From assembly GCA_002733465.1 (NCBI GenBank), contig NVVT01000020.1, positions 50,118 through 63,829 on the forward strand: 13,712 nt of DNA, given 5' to 3'. Below are positions 7,285 through 13,712 of the stretch, piece by piece; the stretch's first letter is position 1, and each line of letters starts with the position of its first letter. Source of the DNA: Kangiella sp. GTDB lineage: Bacteria; Pseudomonadota; Gammaproteobacteria; Enterobacterales; Kangiellaceae. The notes beneath the pieces are model-generated. The model worked only from the letters and a program-made list of their open reading frames with translations. It made no database searches and had not been told where the DNA came from. The position numbers were made by a program, and so were the translations under genes.

Positions 7285-7437
7285 TTTGATTAAGCGATTG
7301 CTGTTATTTCAAGAAAGTTAAATTTAAGTAGATTATTGCAGTTAATAGTCAAAAGTCGTCCCCGAGCAACAAAAAATAGAGCATTAATGTTAACATACAA
7401 CCCAATAGAAAGAACTAACTCTTAACAACGGTAAACT
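7285..7437. promoter_or_regulatory. Divergent promoter region with a 10-bp palindrome
   Basis: These 153 bases separate the carbamoyltransferase start (-) from the first SGNH gene start (+), so both promoters should lie here. ATGTTAACAT at 7387-7396 is a perfect palindrome and a candidate operator. A TTGACT resembling a -35 element reads on the minus strand near 7340-7352, but no good -10 is correctly spaced from it, so I do not assign promoters. Neither start has a strong Shine-Dalgarno. Confidence 0.5.
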
Positions 7438-9219
7438 ATGAGTAACAACGTAAAAAATAAGAAAATATTTTACCTATTACTGACACTTTTCCCGGTCATT
7501 TTGTTAGTTTTTATAGAGGTAGCTTTAAGAGTCAGCTCTTTTGGATATGACTATCCATTATTTATTAAATCAAAATCGATGCAGGGTTATCTTCAACCTA
7601 ACCCTGAGGTAATAAAACGCTATTTTTCTAATCCAGAGTTAGCACCAGATATTAAACCTGACACTTTCTTTTTTAAACAAAGCAAAACAAAGGGCTCTTT
7701 TCGAATTGTGATTCAAGGAGGTTCAACCGCCGCTGGATTTCCATTTGGGCGATTTGGCTCTCTTCAAGGAATGCTTCAACAACGATTCAAAAGAATTTAT
7801 CCCGACACTAAAATTGAAATAATTTCCACAGCGATGTCTGCAATCAATAGTTATGCAATGCTCGATTTTAGTGATGAAATAATTAAGATCAACCCTGATT
7901 TAATACTAATATATGCGGGTCATAATGAATACTTAGGAATAATGGGCGTCGGTTCAAATTATGCTGCCAAAAGTAGTCGTTCAACCAGCCTTCTGTTCTT
8001 AAAATTGAAGAATTTGAAGTTATTTCAATTAATGCAATCATTGGTTGAACTGTTTCAATCAAATACAAAAATTGTTGAGGCACAAACAGTTAATAAACGA
8101 AATCTAATGGCGACGGTTGCGAAAAATAAAACCATCGATTTTAACAGTGAGACATACAACCAAGGGCTAGAGCAGTTTAGTGGCAATCTAAAGTTACTAT
8201 TAGACAAATACAAAGAACATCAAATTCCTGTTTTAATTTCCACTTTAGCCAGTAACGAAAAAGACCAAACACCCTTCTCTTCCAGCAAAGAAAAATTAAA
8301 TGCAAAAGATTTTTTTGATGCCGCTCAACAATATCTTATTGAGGGGGATTATGAACTCGCTAAAGAAGCATTTACAAAAGCTAGTGACTACGATTTACTT
8401 CGCTTTAGAGCGCCTAGTCAATTCAATCAGATTATTAGAAATACAATTGATCGTAAAAATGTGTTTTTAGTTGATGTTCAACAACGTATTAGGAACGAAT
8501 CCAAAAATGGTATAATCGGTTTTCAACATATGTTCGAACACTTGCATCCTAATGCTAGAGGCTATTTTTTAATGGCCGAATCGTTTGTTGATAAAATCAT
8601 CAATGAAAAATTTGTTGCAGAATACGCAAATTTCTATCCGATGGATTTAGCATGGAACGACATACCGCTAACAGAGATAGACCTAATTACCGCGAAATTC
8701 AAAATTCAAACCTTGGTATCAGACTACCCATTTACTGAGAAAAAACAATCGGTAGCATTTGGTGAGGTTAATACTTTTGAACGGAAAATAGCTAAAAGAA
8801 AGCTAACTTCTCATGATTGGCTTCAATTACAGCGAGAAATATTGCAACACTATCAGGTTAACGCTAAAACAGGCCCAGATATAGATAAGCTCATTAATTT
8901 ACGAAAAGCCGCTAAGATTGCTGGAATAATATTTGATGCTTTTCCAAACCAAGATAAAGCGGCATGGATAGCGGGCAAACTCTATTTTGCTATTAATGAT
9001 ACAAAAATTGCAGAATACTATTTGAAACATTCTGTTGGTATCAATCCTACTCAGATCGAATATTTGATGAATTATGCGTATTCGCTCTATGTCAATAGAA
9101 AACTAAATGAATCTCTTTTAATACTTGAACGTGTTTTACAAATCGAAACAAGACATCAACAAGCCTTGAAACAAAAACTTAGAATATCAAGGGAGTTATT
9201 AAGCAATGAAAAAAACTAA
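7438..9219 (+). CDS. Membrane-anchored SGNH-type hydrolase with TPR-like helices (paralogue 1)
   Basis: A 593-residue protein with a Lys/Asn-rich cytoplasmic N-terminus and one signal-anchor helix at about 8-31; the rest should be periplasmic. The SGNH fold is seen in block I IQGGSTAAGFPFG (nucleophile Ser96), block III YAGHNEYLG (Asn163) and block V FEHLHPN (His370), where Glu367 stands in place of the usual Asp. Block II reads TAMSAINSY without the usual glycine. A helical TPR-like hairpin (about 288-324) is inserted between the blocks. Two clearer TPR units follow near 505-538 and 539-572. The family hydrolyses esters or moves acyl groups; the substrate here is unknown. The gene overlaps its paralogue by 14 bases and is divergent from the carbamoyltransferase operon, suggesting a shared pathway. 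Fold confidence is high; activity is not established. Confidence 0.85.
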   Translation: MSNNVKNKKIFYLLLTLFPVILLVFIEVALRVSSFGYDYPLFIKSKSMQGYLQPNPEVIKRYFSNPELAPDIKPDTFFFKQSKTKGSFRIVIQGGSTAAGFPFGRFGSLQGMLQQRFKRIYPDTKIEIISTAMSAINSYAMLDFSDEIIKINPDLILIYAGHNEYLGIMGVGSNYAAKSSRSTSLLFLKLKNLKLFQLMQSLVELFQSNTKIVEAQTVNKRNLMATVAKNKTIDFNSETYNQGLEQFSGNLKLLLDKYKEHQIPVLISTLASNEKDQTPFSSSKEKLNAKDFFDAAQQYLIEGDYELAKEAFTKASDYDLLRFRAPSQFNQIIRNTIDRKNVFLVDVQQRIRNESKNGIIGFQHMFEHLHPNARGYFLMAESFVDKIINEKFVAEYANFYPMDLAWNDIPLTEIDLITAKFKIQTLVSDYPFTEKKQSVAFGEVNTFERKIAKRKLTSHDWLQLQREILQHYQVNAKTGPDIDKLINLRKAAKIAGIIFDAFPNQDKAAWIAGKLYFAINDTKIAEYYLKHSVGINPTQIEYLMNYAYSLYVNRKLNESLLILERVLQIETRHQQALKQKLRISRELLSNEKN

Positions 9220-10960
9220 GAGTACATTTATTTTTAAGCTCATTACGTTTTCTATCCCTTTTGTTTTTTTTATTGGTTTAGAATTTGCGTTGAAAATTTT
9301 GGGTTATGGCATTGATCTTCCGCTTTTTATAGACACACCGGATAGCAAAAATTATTCACTCGCTAGACCTGATATCATCAAACGATACTTTCCAAATACT
9401 AACAACATTCCTAGTGTTACCATGGAGGCTAATTTATTCTTAAAAGAAAAACCAAAGAATGGACTCAGAATATTTGTACAAGGCGGTTCAACCGCTGCTG
9501 GTTTTCCATATGGGTTTGGTGCATCGCCCGCTGGATTACTTGATCAAAGGTTAAGCAGAACATTCCCTAATCGTACCGTAGAAGTCATTAACACTGCTAT
9601 GTCTGCGGTTAACTCCTATACGTTATTAGATTTTGTAGATGAAATCATCGAGCAAAAACCAGATGCGGTTCTAATCTATACCGGACACAATGAGTATTTA
9701 GGGATCTTAGGTGTTGGTTCAAACTACACAGCAACCAACTCGCACGCTGCTAATTTAATGTTTTTAAAGCTAAGAGGATTTAAAACATTTCAACTTATGC
9801 AAAATACTTATGCCCTATTTGTCGCTGAGGATTCCGAAGCTTTAACCGATATTGATAGTGAACAACATCTTAAGAATAAACGGACAATGATGGCAAAGGT
9901 AGCAAAAAACAAATCCATTGATAAGCGCTCCGATGTTTTTTTAGAAGGTTTAGATCAATTTGAATATAATATAGGGATAATACTTTCAAAATACCAAAAG
10001 GCTAAAATCCCTGTATTGATTTCAACAGTAGCTAGCAACCACAAAGATCAACCGCCTTTTTCTAGTGTGAAAACTAAATCAAATGACCTTCTACAGTTAA
10101 ATCGTATTTTTAATGAAATTCAATCTGGGGAAAAATTCTCAAAATATCAGCATGAAATATCCAGATTGTTAGTTCTTGCGCTTAAAGATTGGAATGCAGA
10201 AATATTCTATAAGCTTGCCAAAATTTATGAACTAGGCGGTAAAACGAAAGAAGCAAAATCATACTACGTTGAGGCAAAGGAACGTGACTTATTACGATTC
10301 AGAGCACCTGAAGGTATTAACGATATCATTCGCGATCAAGCAAAGAAATATGGCGCAATACTAGTTAATTATAAAAACAATTTGACTAGAGGTTCACCGA
10401 ATGGCTTGATAGGCAATAATTTCATGCTAGAGCATCTTCACCCAAATTTACAAGGGTACTTCATTCTCGCGGATAGTTTTTATCAAAAACTAAAAGCCGA
10501 AAAGTTATTCGGTGATTGGAAAAACTCCGTCGCGACATCACAAGCATGGAAAGAACGACCCATTATAGCCGCTGAAGAATATGCGGGATTTGCTAAAATC
10601 ATTCGATTAAAATCGGACTACCCTTATACTAAAACGCCAAAAGAGGTTGTATTGCCTAAGCCATCTGATTGGCAACAGGAAATAGGTCTTAAATATTACA
10701 GTAAAGAGATTAATTGGTTGCAAATGTTAAATCTATCTTATAAAGGTTATCTTGAACGTAGAAATTTGCCAATGGTGTTGAAAACGTCTGAAATGATTGC
10801 CGATGCGATCCCATTTAATACAAAGGTTAATTTTCGAGTCGCTAAGCAACAATTACAAGCTGGTAACAAATTGGCGGCTAAACGTTTTTTTCAACGGGCA
10901 GTGCTAGAGGAACCCACCAATAAAAAGTATAAAACAGCACTGTCGACAATAAACAATTGA
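9206..10960 (+). CDS. Membrane-anchored SGNH-type hydrolase with TPR-like helices (paralogue 2)
   Basis: A 584-residue tandem paralogue of the preceding gene with the same plan: signal-anchor helix at about 8-31, block I VQGGSTAAGFPYG (Ser95), block II TAMSAVNSY, block III YTGHNEYLG (Asn162) and block V LEHLHPN (Glu409, His412). Other segments shared by the pair include KRYF (about 59-62), VAKNKSID and DLLRFRAP. The insert before block V is longer here (about 295-365) and includes a recognisable TPR (FYKLAKIYELGGKTKEAKSY), whereas the C-terminal helical part is shorter, with one TPR near 543-576. The start at 9206 has GGGAG at 9191-9195 and overlaps the previous gene by 14 bases, so the two are translationally coupled. 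Probably periplasmic and acting with its paralogue, perhaps as a heterodimer or on two related substrates; this is inference. Confidence 0.85.
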   Translation: MKKTKSTFIFKLITFSIPFVFFIGLEFALKILGYGIDLPLFIDTPDSKNYSLARPDIIKRYFPNTNNIPSVTMEANLFLKEKPKNGLRIFVQGGSTAAGFPYGFGASPAGLLDQRLSRTFPNRTVEVINTAMSAVNSYTLLDFVDEIIEQKPDAVLIYTGHNEYLGILGVGSNYTATNSHAANLMFLKLRGFKTFQLMQNTYALFVAEDSEALTDIDSEQHLKNKRTMMAKVAKNKSIDKRSDVFLEGLDQFEYNIGIILSKYQKAKIPVLISTVASNHKDQPPFSSVKTKSNDLLQLNRIFNEIQSGEKFSKYQHEISRLLVLALKDWNAEIFYKLAKIYELGGKTKEAKSYYVEAKERDLLRFRAPEGINDIIRDQAKKYGAILVNYKNNLTRGSPNGLIGNNFMLEHLHPNLQGYFILADSFYQKLKAEKLFGDWKNSVATSQAWKERPIIAAEEYAGFAKIIRLKSDYPYTKTPKEVVLPKPSDWQQEIGLKYYSKEINWLQMLNLSYKGYLERRNLPMVLKTSEMIADAIPFNTKVNFRVAKQQLQAGNKLAAKRFFQRAVLEEPTNKKYKTALSTINN

Positions 10961-10985
10961 AATAGGAAGCGTCTCTTATTTCAAT
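10956..10985. terminator. Hairpin overlapping the SGNH2 stop codon, between convergent genes
   Basis: ATTGAAATA at 10956-10964 pairs with TATTTCAAT at 10977-10985. The stem extends inward by G-U, G-C and A-T to 12 bp, closing a 6-base AGCGTC loop. The left arm contains the TGA stop (10958-10960). A TTTT follows shortly on the plus strand, and TGTTTATT on the minus strand. It likely ends the SGNH pair and, in the other direction, the S9 peptidase transcript. Confidence 0.65.
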
Positions 10986-11033
10986 CTGTTTTGGTATAGG
11001 ATTTTTCCGCATTATAAAATATATTGAGACAGC

Positions 11034-12956
11034 TTAATTCAAATGTCTACTTAAAAAACTATCCATTGCTTTGAAAAATTCAACTCGGTATTTTTGGTCG
11101 CTCAAAAAATGATCGCCTCCTTCTTGCTCAATGTAAATAAAATCTTTATCTTCACTTTTAAGAGCGCTTATCAAATTTCTTGCTTGGTTTATGCTTACCC
11201 GACTATCCATATCGGCGTGAACAATAAGAAGTGGTATATCCATTTTTTCTGCGAGATATCTCGGCGAATTATCTTTCATTTGTTTTCTAGTTGAACCAAT
11301 AACTCGTTTGGTTAGTTTTCGGTTATAGCTACTTTTATATAAATCTAGCAAGTCAGTAACCCCCGCATAACTTATCGCACATTTAAAAAGTTCTGAGGAT
11401 TTTGCTGCGCCTAGCAATGCAGCGTAACCTCCGTAACTGGCCCCGACAATACAAACTCTATCAGCATCTGCCACACCCTCGTCAATTAGCCAATTCGTAC
11501 CATCGACAATGTCATTCTGCATGGTTAAACCCCAATTACCGATTCCTTCATTTAAAAAATCAAAGCCGTAACCGCTAGAACCTCGAAAGTTCATTTGTAA
11601 AACAGCATAACCGCGATTGGAAAAGAATGCAGACCAATAATCAAAAGAGTAATCATCACTCGCAAATGGCCCACCATGGGGGAATATGATCGTCGGAAGA
11701 TTTTTCTTGCCTCCCTTTGAAGGTAATAACAGAAACGCCTCAATATCGAGTCCATCTCTTGCTTTGTAAGAAACAACTTCTTTTTTTGGAATAGAAACAT
11801 CTCTTAAAGATGGGTAACGTTCAGCAATAGGTGAAAGTGTTTTAGCTTTTTTATCTCCAAGAAAATACATACCGGGAGAGCTAATATCATCAGCATATAG
11901 AATATAGCGATTATTATCTTCACTATAACTAATGATAGAAACCGATTGTCCACCTAATGCCTTTGCCAACTTCTTTCTTAATTTGTTCTCTTCTATATCC
12001 CAAATGACGGTTTCACCATCAATTGCAAAATTTATTCCAATCGGATCTATTTTACCTCGCTGGAAAATTAATGATGCATCTATATCATAAAGTGGATGAC
12101 TATAGACTAATGTTCTGTCTAACTTTTTCGATAATAAGTCTACTTTAAATATTGCCAATTTATTATCATGGTATGCACGAATATATAAAATATTAGGATC
12201 GGAACCAAAGCCTAAAGGTGTCACCACCTCCTCCGAAAAGGTCTCAAATTCCCAGGCTGTGAACCAATTGTTATCTTTGACATTTAATACATTAATTTTA
12301 ACTGTCACTTTATCTTCATCAGTCTTTGACCAACGCCCTACTCTCACCCTATTTTGCTGATCGCTTATCCAGTTTCGAGTTAAACCTTTTGCTGCTTTAT
12401 ATTCTGTTTTACGAAGAGTTTTAACATTAACTTTCATAACGGCTGGATCGACTGAGCGATTTCTGATTTCAATCAAAATGTGTTCTGGATCGACCTCTAA
12501 CCAATCAACAATATTATCCTGAATGTTAGGCATATAATCGACTCTAGAAAAATCGGATTTAGTAAAAATACTTTTTAAGTTTTTACCGTCATAATCGACT
12601 ACGAGTAAACGAGTGTTTGCGACAACCTTAGAAAAATATTGAGAATAAAATCGAACGCTAACTAATACCTGATTATTATTCACCCAACGAAACCAATAAA
12701 TCTTTTTACCCGATCCCTTTGCCTCTAATATAGGCGTAATTTTGCCCGTTTTAAAATCCTGACTGATAAGCATTTCTTCACCCGATGGTAAATTAACCCA
12801 CATGGCTAATTTTGTTCCATCTGGAGAAAGATCTGCATCAACTGTTTCAGGTAAATTTGCGAACACTTCGACAGGAAGCTCCTTTGCGTTGAGAATATTT
12901 TGAGTGAATCCAACAATTAACAAAACTATTAAACTTGATTTTATTATTTTTAACAT
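11034..12956 (-). CDS. Secreted S9-family (prolyl oligopeptidase-type) serine peptidase
   Basis: A 640-residue protein with a signal peptide (basic start, hydrophobic 8-18, probable cleavage after LNA at about 24), so likely periplasmic. Residues about 30-380 form a beta-propeller-like domain with WD/PD40-type strands (DADLSPDGTKLAMW near the start). The alpha/beta-hydrolase domain follows with HGGPFASDDY, the nucleophile Ser507 in GASYGGYAAL, Asp584 in HADMDSRV and His616 in GGDHF, a complete catalytic triad. The family (dipeptidyl/acylaminoacyl peptidase-like) cleaves short peptides and is commonly multicopy in Alteromonadales. AGAGGAG lies just before the ATG at 12954-12956. A terminator separates it from the upstream MNGW-repeat gene, so it is probably transcribed alone. 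No functional link to its neighbours is evident. Confidence 0.92.
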   Translation of the reverse strand: MLKIIKSSLIVLLIVGFTQNILNAKELPVEVFANLPETVDADLSPDGTKLAMWVNLPSGEEMLISQDFKTGKITPILEAKGSGKKIYWFRWVNNNQVLVSVRFYSQYFSKVVANTRLLVVDYDGKNLKSIFTKSDFSRVDYMPNIQDNIVDWLEVDPEHILIEIRNRSVDPAVMKVNVKTLRKTEYKAAKGLTRNWISDQQNRVRVGRWSKTDEDKVTVKINVLNVKDNNWFTAWEFETFSEEVVTPLGFGSDPNILYIRAYHDNKLAIFKVDLLSKKLDRTLVYSHPLYDIDASLIFQRGKIDPIGINFAIDGETVIWDIEENKLRKKLAKALGGQSVSIISYSEDNNRYILYADDISSPGMYFLGDKKAKTLSPIAERYPSLRDVSIPKKEVVSYKARDGLDIEAFLLLPSKGGKKNLPTIIFPHGGPFASDDYSFDYWSAFFSNRGYAVLQMNFRGSSGYGFDFLNEGIGNWGLTMQNDIVDGTNWLIDEGVADADRVCIVGASYGGYAALLGAAKSSELFKCAISYAGVTDLLDLYKSSYNRKLTKRVIGSTRKQMKDNSPRYLAEKMDIPLLIVHADMDSRVSINQARNLISALKSEDKDFIYIEQEGGDHFLSDQKYRVEFFKAMDSFLSRHLN

Positions 12957-12998
12957 ATGCTCCTCTTTATCAAAGACTAAAATTAATTGTTACTTACA

Positions 12999-13031
12999 AC
13001 AAAAAAGGCCGCTCTTATTAGGAACGGCCTT
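12999..13031 (-). terminator. Rho-independent terminator of the MNGW-repeat gene
   Basis: Read on the minus strand, AAGGCCG (13031-13025), a 13-base loop and CGGCCTT (13011-13005) form a GC-rich stem that runs straight into a T-tract (complement of the A-run at 13001-13006). It lies 48 bases after the stop of the upstream gene and before the S9 peptidase start. Confidence 0.88.
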
Positions 13032-13034
13032 CTA

Positions 13035-13052
13035 TTGCAAATCCATTTGCAA
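13035..13052. repeat. Small inverted repeat near the gene end
   Basis: TTGCAAAT and ATTTGCAA form a perfect 8-bp inverted repeat with a 2-base centre, between the MNGW-repeat gene stop and its terminator. It may add to 3'-end structure or be a protein site; no function is assigned. Confidence 0.4.
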
Positions 13053-13078
13053 ATTTTACTTAATAAGTACTTAAAGGT

Positions 13079-13711
13079 CTATTGAACCAGCTCCTCAACA
13101 GTAATGCTAGGAGCATTTCCATCTGGACCTGTTACAGTAAAGCGATAAGTCCCATCCGCTGCTACATCGATAGTGAGGTTGTCATTAGTTGTAAACAATC
13201 CTTCAGGTTCACCTAAAACCACGCTAGCTGAGTCTGCATCTTCAGCACCGAGATTTACTGTTGACCAGTCATCACTCGCTACTTTAAATGCTGTTGCATC
13301 TACACTACCAGTCACATCAATATCAACGCTATAGGAACCGCTACCATCGTAGACCAACTCATCGTCAGTACCCCAACCATTCATCGCTCCGCGAAGAAAT
13401 ACCGGAGTTTCGCCAAAGAATTGTTGCTTAAAGACTTTAATTTTTGGTTCCAAGTTGACCATGTCAAAGATAAAGACATAATCCTCTTCGGTATCAATCG
13501 TTATCGCTAAATTACCCGCAGTGCCTAGTGCTTTTTCTACACCCAGTTCAACTTGTAAATCTGCACCATCTGCTCCACCAAAATCGACAGTAGACCAATC
13601 AGCTGACGCCACTTTAAATTCATAGCTATCAACCGGTAAACTAGTGGCTACTGAGTAAATACGTCCGCCATCATAGTTGAAAGGTGTATCTTCACTCCAA
13701 CCATTCATTGA
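13079..13711 (-). CDS. C-terminal part of a secreted protein with tandem MNGW beta-sandwich modules, 5'-truncated by window edge
   Basis: The 210 visible residues are open to the window end (a Ser codon precedes the apparent start Met), so this is only the C-terminus of a longer protein. It contains two tandem modules of about 110 residues. Each has MNGW (1 and 109), an acidic stretch, a YDGxGxYSV-like strand, FKVAS-DWSTV (31 and 141) and a Thr/Val-rich final strand. The chain is very acidic with no Cys, typical of exported marine proteins. Similar MNGW segments occur in E-set/CBM48-like modules of pullulanases and amylases, so a starch-active enzyme or binding protein is a reasonable guess. 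The catalytic part is not visible and this is not proven. The stop is TAG, followed by a strong terminator. Confidence 0.8.
   Translation of the reverse strand, partial: SMNGWSEDTPFNYDGGRIYSVATSLPVDSYEFKVASADWSTVDFGGADGADLQVELGVEKALGTAGNLAITIDTEEDYVFIFDMVNLEPKIKVFKQQFFGETPVFLRGAMNGWGTDDELVYDGSGSYSVDIDVTGSVDATAFKVASDDWSTVNLGAEDADSASVVLGEPEGLFTTNDNLTIDVAADGTYRFTVTGPDGNAPSITVEELVQ
13082..13711 (-). repeat. Two tandem protein-coding repeats (MNGW modules)
   Basis: Two diverged copies are encoded at roughly 13421-13711 and 13082-13420. They share MNGW and FKVASxDWSTV at a spacing of 108-110 codons. DNA similarity is strongest around the FKVAS-DWSTV segment. More copies may lie beyond the window. 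Confidence 0.75.
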
Positions 13712-13712
13712 A

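Noticed and set aside
11094..11294. Plus-strand small open frame opposite the S9 peptidase
   Set aside because: Antisense to the catalytic domain region, with no ribosome binding site and no known motif.
11591..11800. Minus-strand small open frame within the S9 peptidase
   Set aside because: Shadow frame covering the conserved HGGP region of the real gene; no independent support.

Overview
This AT-rich window looks like chromosome from a marine gammaproteobacterium, probably in or near the Alteromonadales. The basis is gene content rather than a marker gene: a sugar-acid catabolic operon with a lipoprotein esterase, a secreted S9 family peptidase, an acidic secreted protein with repeated MNGW modules, and low-GC codon use throughout. 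I saw no rRNA, tRNA, CRISPR array, insertion sequence or phage gene. No gene-free gap exceeds about 155 bases.

Region 1 (1-4693, + strand) is a tightly packed operon: SDR dehydrogenase (5' end cut by the window), enolase-superfamily sugar-acid dehydratase, SMP-30/gluconolactonase-type lactonase, PfkB kinase of the 2-keto-3-deoxy-gluconate kinase type, and a lipoprotein alpha/beta-hydrolase esterase. The first four form a logical oxidative route: sugar to lactone to aldonate to 2-keto-3-deoxy-aldonate to its phosphate. The aldolase that would finish the route is not in the window. The dehydratase carries an in-frame TAA at 1250-1252 with otherwise intact sequence on both sides, so as written the pathway is broken at that step.

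Region 2 (4705-10985) is the most unusual part. On the minus strand lie a NodU/CmcH/TobZ-type O-carbamoyltransferase, an SxtJ-family membrane protein and a 50-residue DUF5989 membrane peptide, the same gene order as the sxtI-sxtJ-sxtK trio of saxitoxin clusters. Divergent from it, across a 153-base intergenic region with a 10-bp palindrome, are two tandem paralogous membrane-anchored SGNH-type proteins with tetratricopeptide-like helices inserted in and appended to the hydrolase fold. My inference is that these five genes modify a surface or exported molecule, with carbamoylation in the cytoplasm and acyl-ester chemistry in the periplasm. Hairpins at 4705-4743 and 10956-10985 flank the five-gene block, each between convergent genes.

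Region 3 (11034-13712, - strand) holds a secreted S9 prolyl-oligopeptidase-type peptidase and, upstream of it, the C-terminal part of a secreted protein made of about 110-residue MNGW repeats, possibly from a starch-active enzyme. A clear rho-independent terminator separates the two.
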